From Chitinophaga pinensis (GTDB lineage Bacteria > Bacteroidota > Bacteroidia > Chitinophagales > Chitinophagaceae), in assembly GCA_902167325.1 (NCBI GenBank), contig LR632930.1:1-64000 (forward strand): DNA of 64,000 nt. The letters run 5' to 3'. The notes under the pieces were generated by a model, which was not told the DNA's origin, ran no database searches, and was given only the letters and a program-made list of their open reading frames with translations. Made by a program: the position numbers and the translations under genes. This document shows, one piece after another, positions 15,903 through 24,053 of this stretch. Every line of letters begins with the position of its first letter. The stretch's first letter is position 1.

Positions 15903-17276
15903 ATGCAAGTTTGGAAAGATTACCAGGCCCAGCACAAAGACCGTTTCCTGAACGAGTTGCTGGAATTGTTGAGGATCCCCTCCGTTAGCGCGGACTCCCG
16001 CCATAATGATGATACGAAACGCTGTGCCGAAGCCGTAAAGCAAAGGCTCATCGAAGCTGGTGCTGATAACGTAGAGGTATGCCCAACTGCCGGTCATCCT
16101 ATTGTTTACGGTGATAAGATCATTGACCCCAAGCTCCCTACCGTACTGGTTTACGGCCACTATGACGTACAGCCAGCCGATCCCCTCAACCTGTGGGACA
16201 GCCCGCCGTTTGAACCGGTGATCAAAGACGGTAAGATCTATGCCCGCGGCTCTGCCGACGATAAAGGACAGTTTTACATGCACGTAAAGGCATTTGAAAC
16301 CATGTTCCGCACCAATACCCTTCCCTGCAACGTGAAATTCATGATCGAAGGCGAGGAAGAAGTAGGCTCCGGCAACCTGGGTAAATTCCTCACCGAAAAT
16401 AAAGACCGCCTGAAATCGGACGTGGTACTGATCTCCGACACCGCCATGATCAGCCTCGACACGCCTTCCCTCGACACAGGGCTGCGCGGCCTGGCTTATA
16501 TGGAAGTGGAAGTAACCGGTCCCAACCGCGATCTGCACTCCGGTGTTTATGGCGGCGCAGTAGGTAACCCCGCCACTATCCTCGCAAAAATGATCGCGTC
16601 TCTGCACGACGAAAATAACCACATCACCATCCCCGGCTTCTATGACGATGTGGTGGTGCTGTCCGAATCCGAGCGTACCGCCCTTAACAGCGCGCCTTAC
16701 GACGAAGCGGAATATAAAGAGGACCTGGGCGTTAGCGAACTCTGGGGCGAGAAAGGGTATTCCACTTTCGAGCGCACCGGCACCCGCCCTACCTGCGAAG
16801 TAAATGGTATCTGGGGCGGTTATACCGGCGAAGGCGCTAAAACCGTACTGCCTTCCAAGGCTTTTGCGAAAATCTCCATGCGCCTCGTTCCTAATCAGGA
16901 CTGGGAAACCATCTCCGACCTGTTCGCCAAACACTTTGCATCTATTGCCCCGGCATCCGTTAAAGTGAAGGTAACGCCCCACCATGGCGGCGCGCCTTAT
17001 GTAACGCCTACAGACCATGTGGCATTCAAAGCTGCATGCGAAGCCATCAACTCCACCTTCGGCAAAATGCCCATCCCGGTTCGTGGAGGCGGTTCCATCC
17101 CCATCGTAGCCCTGTTCGAGAAAACCCTCGGACTGAAAACGGTACTCATGGGCTTTGGCCTCGACAGCGACAATCTGCACTCTCCTAACGAGAAATACGG
17201 ACTCGATAACTATTATAAAGGCATCGAAACCATCCCTTACTTCCACAAGTTCTTTGCGGAAATGAGCGGTAAATAA
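15903..17276 (+). CDS. M20 family dipeptidase (carnosinase/CNDP-like)
   Basis: A 457-residue cytosolic metallopeptidase of the M20 family that hydrolyses dipeptides. Zinc-binding motifs are VYGHYDVQP (His and catalytic Asp), ARGSADDKGQ (bridging Asp), IEGEEEVGSGN (catalytic and metal Glu), SDTAMI and, near the C-terminus, SDNLHSPNEKY (His). The insertion typical of the lid/dimerisation domain, with GLRGLAYMEVEVTGPNRDLHSGVYGG, is present. No signal peptide. It is an isolated gene with its own bidirectional terminator, convergent with pgk. Confidence 0.95.
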   Translation: MQVWKDYQAQHKDRFLNELLELLRIPSVSADSRHNDDTKRCAEAVKQRLIEAGADNVEVCPTAGHPIVYGDKIIDPKLPTVLVYGHYDVQPADPLNLWDSPPFEPVIKDGKIYARGSADDKGQFYMHVKAFETMFRTNTLPCNVKFMIEGEEEVGSGNLGKFLTENKDRLKSDVVLISDTAMISLDTPSLDTGLRGLAYMEVEVTGPNRDLHSGVYGGAVGNPATILAKMIASLHDENNHITIPGFYDDVVVLSESERTALNSAPYDEAEYKEDLGVSELWGEKGYSTFERTGTRPTCEVNGIWGGYTGEGAKTVLPSKAFAKISMRLVPNQDWETISDLFAKHFASIAPASVKVKVTPHHGGAPYVTPTDHVAFKAACEAINSTFGKMPIPVRGGGSIPIVALFEKTLGLKTVLMGFGLDSDNLHSPNEKYGLDNYYKGIETIPYFHKFFAEMSGK

Positions 17277-17290
17277 CAATCCCGTAAACG

Positions 17291-17328
17291 AAAAAGCCCG
17301 GCAGGATCATCCTTGCCGGGCTTTTTTT
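17291..17328. terminator. bidirectional terminator between the M20 dipeptidase and pgk
   Basis: GC-rich stem of 9-10 pairs with one bulge, flanked by AAAAA on the left and TTTTTTT on the right, so it can end transcription from both convergent genes. Confidence 0.88.
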
Positions 17329-17347
17329 ATGGTTTGTAAACCTTTTA

Positions 17348-18544
17348 CTATTTTCTAACTGCCGCAATACCGGGCAGCTCTTTACCTTCAAAGAACTCCA
17401 GCATAGCACCGCCACCGGTAGATACGTAGCTCACCTTATCGGCCAGGCCGAACTGGTTTACTGCCGCAACAGAGTCTCCACCACCTACGAGGGAGAAAGC
17501 ACCGCTTTCAGTGGCTTTTACGATAGCATCAGCCACCGCTTTGGTACCACCCTGGAAAGCAGGCATTTCAAAAACACCCATAGGACCGTTCCAGAGGATG
17601 GTTCTGCTGTTGGCGATCACTTCACTGAACTGAGCGATGGCTTTTTTTCCGATATCCAGGCCCATCCAGCCGGCAGGGATGCTGTCGTTAGACACTTCCT
17701 GCGTATTGGCATCGGGTGCGAACTTATCTGCCGCAATGGAATCTTCAGGGATGAGCAGCTGTACACCAAGGGATTTGGCTTTCGCCAGCAGTTCGTTTGC
17801 CAGATCGAGCTTATCGTTTTCCACGAGGGAGTTACCGATCTCTTTGCCCTGGGCTTTCAGGAAAGTATATGCCATGCCGCCGCCAATGATGATGTTATTG
17901 GCTTTGGACATCAGGTTTTCGATGATGAGGATCTTGTCAGACACCTTAGCGCCACCGAGGATGGCGGTAAAGGGCTTCTCCGTGCTGTGGAGCACCTTTT
18001 CGGCGCTGGCGGTTTCTGCTTCCATGAGGAGGCCGAACATCTTTTTGTCTTTCGGGAAGAACTCAGCGATCACGGCCGTAGAGGCGTGCGCGCGGTGTGC
18101 AGTGCCGAATGCATCGTTTACATACACACTGCCCAGTTTGGAGAGTTTTTCTGCGAAAGCTTTGTCGCCCTTCTCTTCTTCTTTATGGAAGCGGAGGTTT
18201 TCCAGCAGGAGTACCTCACCCATCTGGAGGTTATCGGCCGCAGCTTCAGCAGCTTCACCGATACAGTCTTCCGAGAATTTCACGGTAGTACCGTCGAGCA
18301 GCTTGATGAGGCGGTTCACGAGGTGACGGAGGGAATATTTATCGGCGGGACCATCTTTCGGGCGGCCAAAGTGGCTCATCAGGATTACGGCGCCACCATC
18401 TGCCAGTATTTTCTTAATGGTGGGTACGGCGGCCTGCATACGGGTATCGTCCGTGATTTCGAGCTTATCGTTGAGGGGCACGTTGAAATCGACGCGCACC
18501 ACGGCTTTCTGGCCTTTAAAATTATGCTGGGAGAATTGGCTCAT
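17348..18544 (-). CDS. pgk: phosphoglycerate kinase
   Basis: Glycolytic enzyme interconverting 1,3-bisphosphoglycerate + ADP and 3-phosphoglycerate + ATP. At 398 residues it is full-length for a bacterial monomeric PGK. Motifs: [11 protein letters not shown] at the N-terminus, [48 protein letters not shown] and the C-terminal [14 protein letters not shown] nucleotide site. It lies 96 bp downstream of gap in the same direction, with a terminator-like hairpin in between, so expression probably depends on read-through or a weak local promoter. Confidence 0.98.
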   Translation of the reverse strand: MSQFSQHNFKGQKAVVRVDFNVPLNDKLEITDDTRMQAAVPTIKKILADGGAVILMSHFGRPKDGPADKYSLRHLVNRLIKLLDGTTVKFSEDCIGEAAEAAADNLQMGEVLLLENLRFHKEEEKGDKAFAEKLSKLGSVYVNDAFGTAHRAHASTAVIAEFFPKDKKMFGLLMEAETASAEKVLHSTEKPFTAILGGAKVSDKILIIENLMSKANNIIIGGGMAYTFLKAQGKEIGNSLVENDKLDLANELLAKAKSLGVQLLIPEDSIAADKFAPDANTQEVSNDSIPAGWMGLDIGKKAIAQFSEVIANSRTILWNGPMGVFEMPAFQGGTKAVADAIVKATESGAFSLVGGGDSVAAVNQFGLADKVSYVSTGGGAMLEFFEGKELPGIAAVRK

Positions 18545-18571
18545 GTTGGGTGAGTTTTAGGAGAGTAAGAC

Positions 18572-18615
18572 AAAAAACCCTCCGCGCAGGCTGGGATGCA
18601 GCATGATGCGGAGGG
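18572..18615 (-). terminator. terminator/attenuator between gap and pgk
   Basis: An 8-bp GC stem (18578-18585 with 18608-18615) with a 22-nt loop, followed on the minus strand by TTTTTTG. It would reduce pgk transcription relative to gap. Confidence 0.65.
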
Positions 18616-18640
18616 TTGGCTGATATGTTCGGCGGCTTGA

Positions 18641-19657
18641 TTATTTGGAGATCAGGCCTGCGAAGTGCTTCACGGTGCGTACGAGCTGGGAAACGTAGGA
18701 CATTTCGTTATCGTACCAGGAAACGGTTTTCACGATTTGAACGTCGCCCTGCGTCATCACTTTGGTCTGTGTTGCGTCGAACAGGGAACCAAAGTGGATA
18801 CCGATGATGTCGGAGCTAACGATTTCGTCTTCGGTATAACCGAAAGATTCGTTGGAAGCTGCTTTCATGGCGGCATTGATTTCTTCCGCAGTCACCTTCT
18901 TGTTAAGGATGGTGGTGAGTTCGGTGAGGGAACCGGTGATGGTGGGAACGCGCTGTGCGTTACCATCGAGTTTACCTTTCAGCTCGGGCAGAACGAGGCC
19001 GATGGCTTTAGCAGCGCCGGTGCTGTTAGGCACGATGTTGGCGGCTGCGGCACGGGCGCGGCGGAGATCGCCTTTCGGGTGCGGAGCGTCCAGGGTGTTC
19101 TGGTCGTTGGTGTAGGCGTGGATGGTGGTCATCAGGCCTGTAATGATACCGAACTGGTCGTTCATTACTTTCGCCATGGGGGCGAGACAGTTGGTGGTGC
19201 AGGAAGCGCAGGAGATCACGGTTTCGCTGCCATCGAGGATATCGTGGTTTACGTTGAATACAACGGTTTTGAGATCACCGGTTGCGGGAGCGGAAATTAC
19301 CACGCGCTTAGCGCCTGCAGTAATGTGTGCTTCTGCTTTGGCTTTATCTGTGAAGAAGCCGGTGCACTCGATTACCACATCGATATCGTGGTTTTTCCAG
19401 GGAATTTGGGAGGGATCCTTCTGTGCGTAAATCTTCACTTCTTCGCCGTTTACAACGATCGCGTTGTCGGTGTGCTTCACATCCTGTCCAAATCTGCCTT
19501 GTGCAGAATCATATTTCAGCAAATGAGCTAATACCGCGGGGCTGGTCAGGTCGTTGATCGCAACCACGTCAATGCCGGGCATATTGTAAATCTGGCGGAA
19601 TACCAGGCGGCCGATGCGACCGAAACCATTAATACCAATTTTAAGAGAAGTTCCCAT
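18641..19657 (-). CDS. gap: type I glyceraldehyde-3-phosphate dehydrogenase
   Basis: NAD-dependent glycolytic GAPDH, 338 residues. The N-terminal Rossmann motif [16 protein letters not shown], the active-site [12 protein letters not shown] containing the catalytic cysteine, and the phosphate-binding [17 protein letters not shown] block are all intact. The C-terminus [16 protein letters not shown] is typical. It is the first gene of a gap-pgk pair, with a plausible promoter about 36 bp upstream of the ATG. The tRNA-Glu gene on the opposite strand starts about 140 bp away, so the two units are divergent. Confidence 0.98.
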   Translation of the reverse strand: MGTSLKIGINGFGRIGRLVFRQIYNMPGIDVVAINDLTSPAVLAHLLKYDSAQGRFGQDVKHTDNAIVVNGEEVKIYAQKDPSQIPWKNHDIDVVIECTGFFTDKAKAEAHITAGAKRVVISAPATGDLKTVVFNVNHDILDGSETVISCASCTTNCLAPMAKVMNDQFGIITGLMTTIHAYTNDQNTLDAPHPKGDLRRARAAAANIVPNSTGAAKAIGLVLPELKGKLDGNAQRVPTITGSLTELTTILNKKVTAEEINAAMKAASNESFGYTEDEIVSSDIIGIHFGSLFDATQTKVMTQGDVQIVKTVSWYDNEMSYVSQLVRTVKHFAGLISK

Positions 19658-19692
19658 TTTACACTGTAGTTTGTAGATGAAAAATTGAGTAG

Positions 19693-19724
19693 CGAAATTA
19701 CAAGGTTAACGGGGATTAATCAAT
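19693..19724 (-). promoter_or_regulatory. candidate gap promoter
   Basis: Minus-strand ATTG (19721-19724), 20-bp spacer, TAATTTCG (19693-19700). It differs from TTTG/TAnnTTTG by one base in each box and is correctly placed about 36 bp before the gap start codon. Confidence 0.45.
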
Positions 19725-19749
19725 AGATATTTACTTTACACAAATTTAT

Positions 19750-19780
19750 TTTGGAATTATCAAAATGGGGATTACCTTTG
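19750..19780 (+). promoter_or_regulatory. tRNA-Glu promoter
   Basis: TTTG (19750-19753), 19-bp spacer, TACCTTTG (19773-19780): exact match to the Bacteroidota consensus, ending 18 bp before the mature tRNA 5' end. Confidence 0.8.
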
Positions 19781-19798
19781 CAATCCCAAACGGGAAAT

Positions 19799-19873
19799 GC
19801 CGCGTTGGTCAAGCGGTTAAGACGCCTCCCTTTCACGGAGGAATGACGGGTTCGATTCCCGTACGCGGTACCA
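19799..19873 (+). tRNA. tRNA-Glu (anticodon TTC)
   Basis: A 75-nt cloverleaf can be folded by eye. The acceptor arms are GCCGCGT (19799-19805) and ACGCGGT (19863-19869), with a G-U first pair. The anticodon stem is CCTCC/GGAGG around the loop CTTTCAC, giving anticodon TTC. The T arm is ACGGG-TTCGATT-CCCGT. Discriminator A and an encoded CCA end (19871-19873) follow. It is a single tRNA with its own promoter and terminator. Confidence 0.95.
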
Positions 19874-19879
19874 ACACAG

Positions 19880-19913
19880 ACGGAGATAATACAATAGTAT
19901 TGTCTCCGTTTTT
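19880..19913 (+). terminator. terminator after tRNA-Glu
   Basis: Stem ACGGAGA/TCTCCGT (closing near 19880 and 19909), extended inwards by AATAC/GTATT with mismatches, followed by TTTTTATTTT. Confidence 0.8.
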
Positions 19914-20006
19914 ATTTTGGGGTAATCCCTGCGCAAGTTGGAACATATTTAAAATACCCAATATCCCCGGAGCGTATTCATTTAAAACCCCGGCGGGCCC
20001 GTCGGT

Positions 20007-20855
20007 TTATTTATGGGCGACCTGTGGCCTCAAATCTGTCACTATTGTTACCTTATCCCAAAAATCATGGCTCATATCGAAAATAGCAGCACTTGCCTCA
20101 TCGCGTTGCGCCCGTAGCTTACTAAGACCTTTTTTACTTTCTGCATTATGTGCATCCAACAACCTGATCGCAACATCTGCATCATGCCATTTACCTATAA
20201 CATCCTGCAACTGGTCCAGATAGTCAGCATTTAAGGCAAGTTTAGTCTTCAGGCGTTTAGAACATATCTCATAAATATATCTGAGATTCTTTATTCTCTT
20301 TCGGGCTGTATGAAGTTGGTCTGCCTGCACTACTGTTACCACCGCGGCAATCTTTTTTAATTGCCGGTTAACCCAACCTTTCAGCTTTCTATCCCGTAAA
20401 GGGCGCAACAACTTCAGAAGAGACTTAACCAAATCTTTAATAATTTCATTATAATAAGTTACAAGAGAACGGAACCTTGCCGGCTCCTGTCGAAGTATAA
20501 GCCCAGCCCTGGCAACAACAACCGGCTGGCTGATATGAAATTGTTTCATCATTTGCAGATTAAGATCTGCCTCTCTGATCATTCCTGCGTGTTGAAATAA
20601 TTCCCTGATGGATCGCAGCTGTACGGCAACTTGTTTCCTTCCCCTGTACAGCTGTACCAACTTTATGAATGCCTTTATTCTCTTTAGCTCTACACGCAGT
20701 GTATGTAACTCCTGCTGTTCTCCGGAGCGGGCAAAAGCACATAAGCTGCTGCTCACTTTACGCCGCCTTCTGATAAGATATTCCCTTTGCCTTTTCTGTT
20801 TAAGCATATCAGGCACTTTATAACTAAAGTTACCGCTAATTCCATTGATAATCAA
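20007..20855 (-). CDS. CHAD domain protein
   Basis: A 282-residue, very basic, all-helical protein. It has the paired CHAD blocks of conserved His and basic residues: an N-terminal ELHTLRVELKRIKAFIKLV and a C-terminal QLHTARKRIKNLRYIYEI, then LQDVIGKWHDADVAIRLL. CHAD (conserved histidine alpha-helical domain) proteins bind inorganic polyphosphate and often localise to polyphosphate granules; that is family knowledge. It lacks a fused CYTH domain. Upstream DNA (20856-21160) is AT-rich without a recognisable promoter. A short GC palindrome followed by TTTT on the minus strand at about 19985-20004 may be its terminator. Confidence 0.88.
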   Translation of the reverse strand: MIINGISGNFSYKVPDMLKQKRQREYLIRRRRKVSSSLCAFARSGEQQELHTLRVELKRIKAFIKLVQLYRGRKQVAVQLRSIRELFQHAGMIREADLNLQMMKQFHISQPVVVARAGLILRQEPARFRSLVTYYNEIIKDLVKSLLKLLRPLRDRKLKGWVNRQLKKIAAVVTVVQADQLHTARKRIKNLRYIYEICSKRLKTKLALNADYLDQLQDVIGKWHDADVAIRLLDAHNAESKKGLSKLRAQRDEASAAIFDMSHDFWDKVTIVTDLRPQVAHK

Positions 20856-21160
20856 TAAGATTAAGTCTGCGGGTATATAGACAGTATTACCCCATTACAT
20901 CGGCAAAACGATCCGTTCAGGCCAAAGCCATACAAAAACCTGAAGAAGTACCGCATTACCATATTTGAATTCCGGACTATCCAAAGTTTCGAAAACTTCT
21001 AACCCCATAATACTTTTAGCTTCGAAATTATTCAGCCAGACTGCTTCGGCTTTTCGTCATCCTGCAAACCGCAATACCACGGCATTAGATATCCTTCAAT
21101 CCCCCCGGCCAACGCTCCCTTGCGGTTTCTGTATTTTCAGGCTAATAAAATCTCAATATT
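20856..21160. other. intergenic stretch without recognisable gene
   Basis: About 305 bp between the divergent CHAD gene and the next rightward gene. The one rightward frame here has no family motif and poor codon character. No perfect promoter is seen on either strand. Confidence 0.6.
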
Positions 21161-21943
21161 ATGGCCATCTTAAATTCTTTAATTCCATTTACCGGCAGGC
21201 TCGGTAATATCATTTCCTACCAGCGCAATGGTAAGCACTGTTTGCGCACGGTGCCGGATAAGGTCCGGCAGACGGATAACACCCGCCGCGCTGCGAAGTG
21301 GTTCGGCGCTGCCAGCCGTAAAGGCGCCCTTATCCGCAGTGCCTTCGTTCCTGAACTGGACATCCACCCGGATCAGTTCCTCGTAAACCGCCTGAACAGC
21401 TACATTGTAAAGGCCGGCAGGAACAACCACGCAGGCCTGGTCAACTTCCGCTTTAATGGACACACCGGTCTCAGTAAGTTCTTCGGACAGCGGCCTGTGT
21501 TCTCCAAAGACGGCAAGCTGCACATCCCCCCACAGTCTTTGCCTGTATGTGAGGAAGCCGTTCGCATGGAGATAAAAGTGATCGCCTCCCGGATCGACTT
21601 TAGTACCCGTACCGTTACAGGTACAGATTCTGCCCGGATCAGCATCGATCTGAACCAGCCCCGCCAGCACTTCCATCAGTTCGAAGGCGCAGACCTGTGG
21701 GTCAACGTACCCGGTAAAGGCACCCTGGTAGTAGTTGTACAGCTAAAGTTCTTTTGGGAAGATTTTGATATCCGTGACCGGAAGTTCGAAGTAGCAGACA
21801 TCATTGCGGTTGAGGAAAACCAGCCGCAGAAAGCGCCCCTCACCAAAGCAAAACCCGGTAAGGAACTACCCATCATACCAGCGGCAGCTGTCCGCAACAC
21901 CGCGCCCGCTCAAAACGAACAGGCCCCCATCCAGCGGGAATAA
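21161..21943 (+). CDS. conserved Bacteroidota protein of unknown function
   Basis: A 260-residue protein I cannot assign. It opens with FTGRLGNIISYQRNGKHCLRTVP, followed by DNTRRAAKWFGAASRKGALIRSAF. The G-x-L/VGN-x4-YxRNGK-CLR pattern is one I associate with lineage-specific hypothetical proteins of Bacteroidota that occur in several copies per genome. The middle is predicted beta-rich and the last 40 residues are Pro/Ala/Gln-rich and probably disordered. No signal peptide or membrane helix. The ATG at 21161 gives the conserved N-terminus. It stands alone in an accessory-looking region beside a decayed toxin-antitoxin-like pair. Confidence 0.7.
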   Translation: MAILNSLIPFTGRLGNIISYQRNGKHCLRTVPDKVRQTDNTRRAAKWFGAASRKGALIRSAFVPELDIHPDQFLVNRLNSYIVKAGRNNHAGLVNFRFNGHTGLSKFFGQRPVFSKDGKLHIPPQSLPVCEEAVRMEIKVIASRIDFSTRTVTGTDSARISIDLNQPRQHFHQFEGADLWVNVPGKGTLVVVVQLKFFWEDFDIRDRKFEVADIIAVEENQPQKAPLTKAKPGKELPIIPAAAVRNTAPAQNEQAPIQRE

Positions 21944-22368
21944 CACACCGCCATAGTAGAGAGATTTTGTTATAAGGAATTAATTATCAAACAGTTTGGA
22001 ACCCAAGTCTACCCGGCAGGCCACCCCTCCGCCAGCCATTACCATGGGCCGCAGGCACCCGATCTTCACTTTACAGGCCTGCTATCACCATCACACCGCC
22101 TCCGCATCACATCCGCATCACCTCCGCATCAAGTCCACCTTCTCAACACACATCCTTGCATATCCAAGCGTATTTCAGGTCAAGTCCCCTGTATGTTGCA
22201 GTCCGTTTAAAGCGGCTCAAGTCTTCTAAACAATTCCTCCTGACAAAACCTGTCGGCACACACGGCAAATCCATTCACCCTTCCCTGCGGAACAACTGTC
22301 TTTCTCATCATTAATAGATTTGCTGCTACCGTGAGGACCAAATGCAATTCTTTTAACCGAGCACATCA
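21944..22368. other. intergenic stretch with a short tandem repeat
   Basis: About 425 bp with no credible gene. It contains three tandem 11-bp units at 22101-22133 in an unusually C-rich tract, then becomes AT-rich toward the palindromic operator at 22369. Confidence 0.6.
22101..22133. repeat. three tandem 11-bp units (TCCGCATCA + 2)
   Basis: TCCGCATCA recurs at 22101-22109, 22112-22120 and 22123-22131 with two variable bases between copies, giving an exact 11-bp period over 33 bp. Confidence 0.7.
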
Positions 22369-22385
22369 TTATACAAATTGTATAA
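22369..22385. promoter_or_regulatory. 17-bp perfect palindrome, probable operator of the GNAT/HTH pair
   Basis: Arms TTATACAA (22369-22376) and TTGTATAA (22378-22385) around a single central A, 28 bp before the GNAT-like start codon and overlapping the place where a -33 element would lie. HTH antitoxins of this type normally repress their own promoter through such palindromes, so this is the expected autoregulatory site. Confidence 0.65.
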
Positions 22386-22413
22386 TTATTTCGTAACTTT
22401 ATTGCATCGCCTT

Positions 22414-22798
22414 ATGCAGGTTTCAATTCTAAAGGTTAGAAACAATCAGGAAACAAATGCTCATATAATACCTGCAAAAACCGCACAATTACCATCACTC
22501 ACAGATGGATGGCGGTTTAATTTCAAAAGCAATACACAAAAAGAAAAATTGATGACTTATGTGCTAATTGCTGATGAAACACCAGATTTAATCGAAGGTT
22601 GCGTTAGTTTTAAAATGAAGAGCAAAACAGAACCTTATATGGCCTATATAGAATTAGCTCCTCATAACCGGGGGCTAAATCAAATATACGACCGAGCTGC
22701 AGGGTGCCTTATTGCATTCGCATGCCGGATCCACAACTACTATGGTATTTTCACCAGAAGCTGGTGAAAAACTAATAAATGAATACTTAAAGCAGTAA
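22414..22798 (+). pseudogene. GNAT-like toxin-type protein with internal deletion and frameshift
   Basis: The 5' part (from ATG 22414) encodes an acetyltransferase-like N-terminus: NAHIIPAKTAQLPSLTDGW, TYVLIADETPDLIEGC, EPYMAYIELAPHNRG and AGCLIAFACR. It then runs into RIHNYYG and stops at 22767. A second frame, entered near 22730, continues as TTMVFSPEAGEKLINEYLKQ and stops at 22798, which is 3 bp before the HTH gene. Both pieces fit one family in which about 40-50 residues, including much of the acetyl-CoA-binding half, normally separate them. I infer an internal deletion that also shifted the frame. The partner HTH gene is intact. A programmed frameshift cannot restore the missing segment. 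Confidence 0.7.
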
Positions 22799-22801
22799 GT
22801 C

Positions 22802-23287
22802 ATGAAGAAAAGAAATAAAGAAATGCTCCCTGAATCCATTTGGGAGAAGGGGAAGCAGGAGAAATTAAATGAATTTATCCTTTCCCAGTCATCAAAACAA
22901 TCTAACGAAAGAATACTCAGGAACGAACTGCTTTCTATTCAATACAAAATCGAAGATTACATAGAAAGCGAAAGCCCCCGAAAGAAAATCAGCATACATG
23001 ATTTTGTGAAAATGTATCTCCAGGTATTAAACTCAACACAGAAAAACCTGGCTGATTTATTCGAAATGCAAAACAGCAACCTTCATAAGTATTTGGTAGG
23101 TGAGCGCAAACTTAATCAGCAAGTATTAATGAAACTAAGTGCATTTTCACATACAAATCCTGAATATTGGCTTAGGATAGAAATGAAAAATGAATTACTT
23201 GAAATTAATAAGGAAAAGAACATAAGATCTGAATATAAAAAGTATGATTACCGAAACCTAAGTAGCAGAACACTTAAAGCTTCATAG
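22802..23287 (+). CDS. XRE/HigA-type helix-turn-helix protein (antitoxin-like)
   Basis: A 161-residue protein. The C-terminal half contains a HigA/VapI-like HTH: STQKNLADLFEMQNSNLHKYLVGERKLNQQVLMKLSAF, then HTNPEYWLRIE, the usual tail of addiction-module antidotes. The N-terminal 70 residues are helical and charged, possibly the toxin-binding part. It begins 3 bp after the GNAT-like frame ends, so translation is probably coupled. It likely represses transcription at the palindrome 22369-22385. A 17-bp terminator follows. AT-rich codon use differs from the glycolytic neighbours, suggesting acquired DNA. Confidence 0.8.
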   Translation: MKKRNKEMLPESIWEKGKQEKLNEFILSQSSKQSNERILRNELLSIQYKIEDYIESESPRKKISIHDFVKMYLQVLNSTQKNLADLFEMQNSNLHKYLVGERKLNQQVLMKLSAFSHTNPEYWLRIEMKNELLEINKEKNIRSEYKKYDYRNLSSRTLKAS

Positions 23288-23301
23288 TTCATGCATATCC
23301 A

Positions 23302-23343
23302 AACGCAACAGCCGGACGATACCGTCCGGCTGTTGCGTTTTAT
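23302..23343 (+). terminator. strong terminator after the HTH gene
   Basis: Perfect 17-bp stem (23302-23318 with 23323-23339) around the loop ATAC, followed by a short T run (TTTTATT). It is the longest uninterrupted terminator stem noticed in the window. Confidence 0.85.
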
Positions 23344-23449
23344 TCCACCCAGCTGATTCCCCTCGTAACAAATGCCTAAACATATAACTCACGGCAGCAT
23401 GTCCATAATTTTTTTGTGACAACTTTCCCAAATTTTTATTATATTAAAT

Positions 23450-24037
23450 ATGTCAACCCAAACCCTTTGTTTCACCCTAATAAGATATTCCATGGATGAT
23501 CAACAAATGTTTGACCGCAACATTAGTGTTTTGTGGAAAGTAGCCAAATGGTTATTGAAAGCCCTCGTTTATTTCCCGCTTTTCTTCACATCTTTCATTA
23601 TCGTTTCATCGATAATGAAAAAGGAGATTACCAGCCTGTTAGGACTGTCAATCGTATTGCTGGTTAGCTTTATTCTATACCTTTTAGTTTATTTTATAAA
23701 AGGAATACTCATTTGCCTTAAAAGCAATAACCGGATTGTATGGATACTTCCTTTTATCATTTGCGTTGGCTTCACCTGTATCCTCCCCGTATATCTGGTA
23801 CTTGACCCTATAGCATATCTCGTAAAAAGCCCGAGCCATGCCCAAACTGAAAACAATACCGTAAAATGGATATTTTCCATAGCATTCGGAGTATATGTTT
23901 ATTACAGGTATGACTTTCTAACCAATGCCGCTCCTTCCATCGCAGTTCCTGCATATAAGGCAGGTATAGACATTACCACTGCTATATTAAGCCGATCCTA
24001 TCGAGTTAAAGCACGGGAATCTGACGATACGATTTAA
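23450..24037 (+). CDS. small multi-pass membrane protein of unknown function
   Basis: A 195-residue protein with three or four hydrophobic helices (about 35-52, 63-85, 95-117 and 138-152) and no motif I recognise. The C-terminal 45 residues are hydrophilic (AGIDITTAILSRSYRVKARESDDTI). Start choice is between ATG 23450 and ATG 23492; the first lies directly after a very AT-rich stretch that could be a promoter. The gene stands alone, convergent with the heparinase-like gene at a distance of 16 bp. Its base composition is as AT-rich as that of the adjacent HTH gene. Confidence 0.6.
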   Translation: MSTQTLCFTLIRYSMDDQQMFDRNISVLWKVAKWLLKALVYFPLFFTSFIIVSSIMKKEITSLLGLSIVLLVSFILYLLVYFIKGILICLKSNNRIVWILPFIICVGFTCILPVYLVLDPIAYLVKSPSHAQTENNTVKWIFSIAFGVYVYYRYDFLTNAAPSIAVPAYKAGIDITTAILSRSYRVKARESDDTI

Positions 24038-24053
24038 TGGCAAGGAAATAAAT

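Noticed and set aside
15897..17279. 460-residue open frame antisense to the M20 dipeptidase
   Set aside because: Mirror of a high-GC third-position gene; no family features.
18665..19531. 288-residue frame antisense to gap
   Set aside because: Shadow of a highly expressed gene with complete GAPDH motifs on the other strand.
22101..22133. CRISPR-like short repeats
   Set aside because: Only three 11-bp units with 2-nt separators; no spacers and no cas genes.
22414..22798. Programmed frameshift in the GNAT-like gene
   Set aside because: No slippery heptamer or stimulatory structure at the junction, and joining the frames would still lack the central domain.
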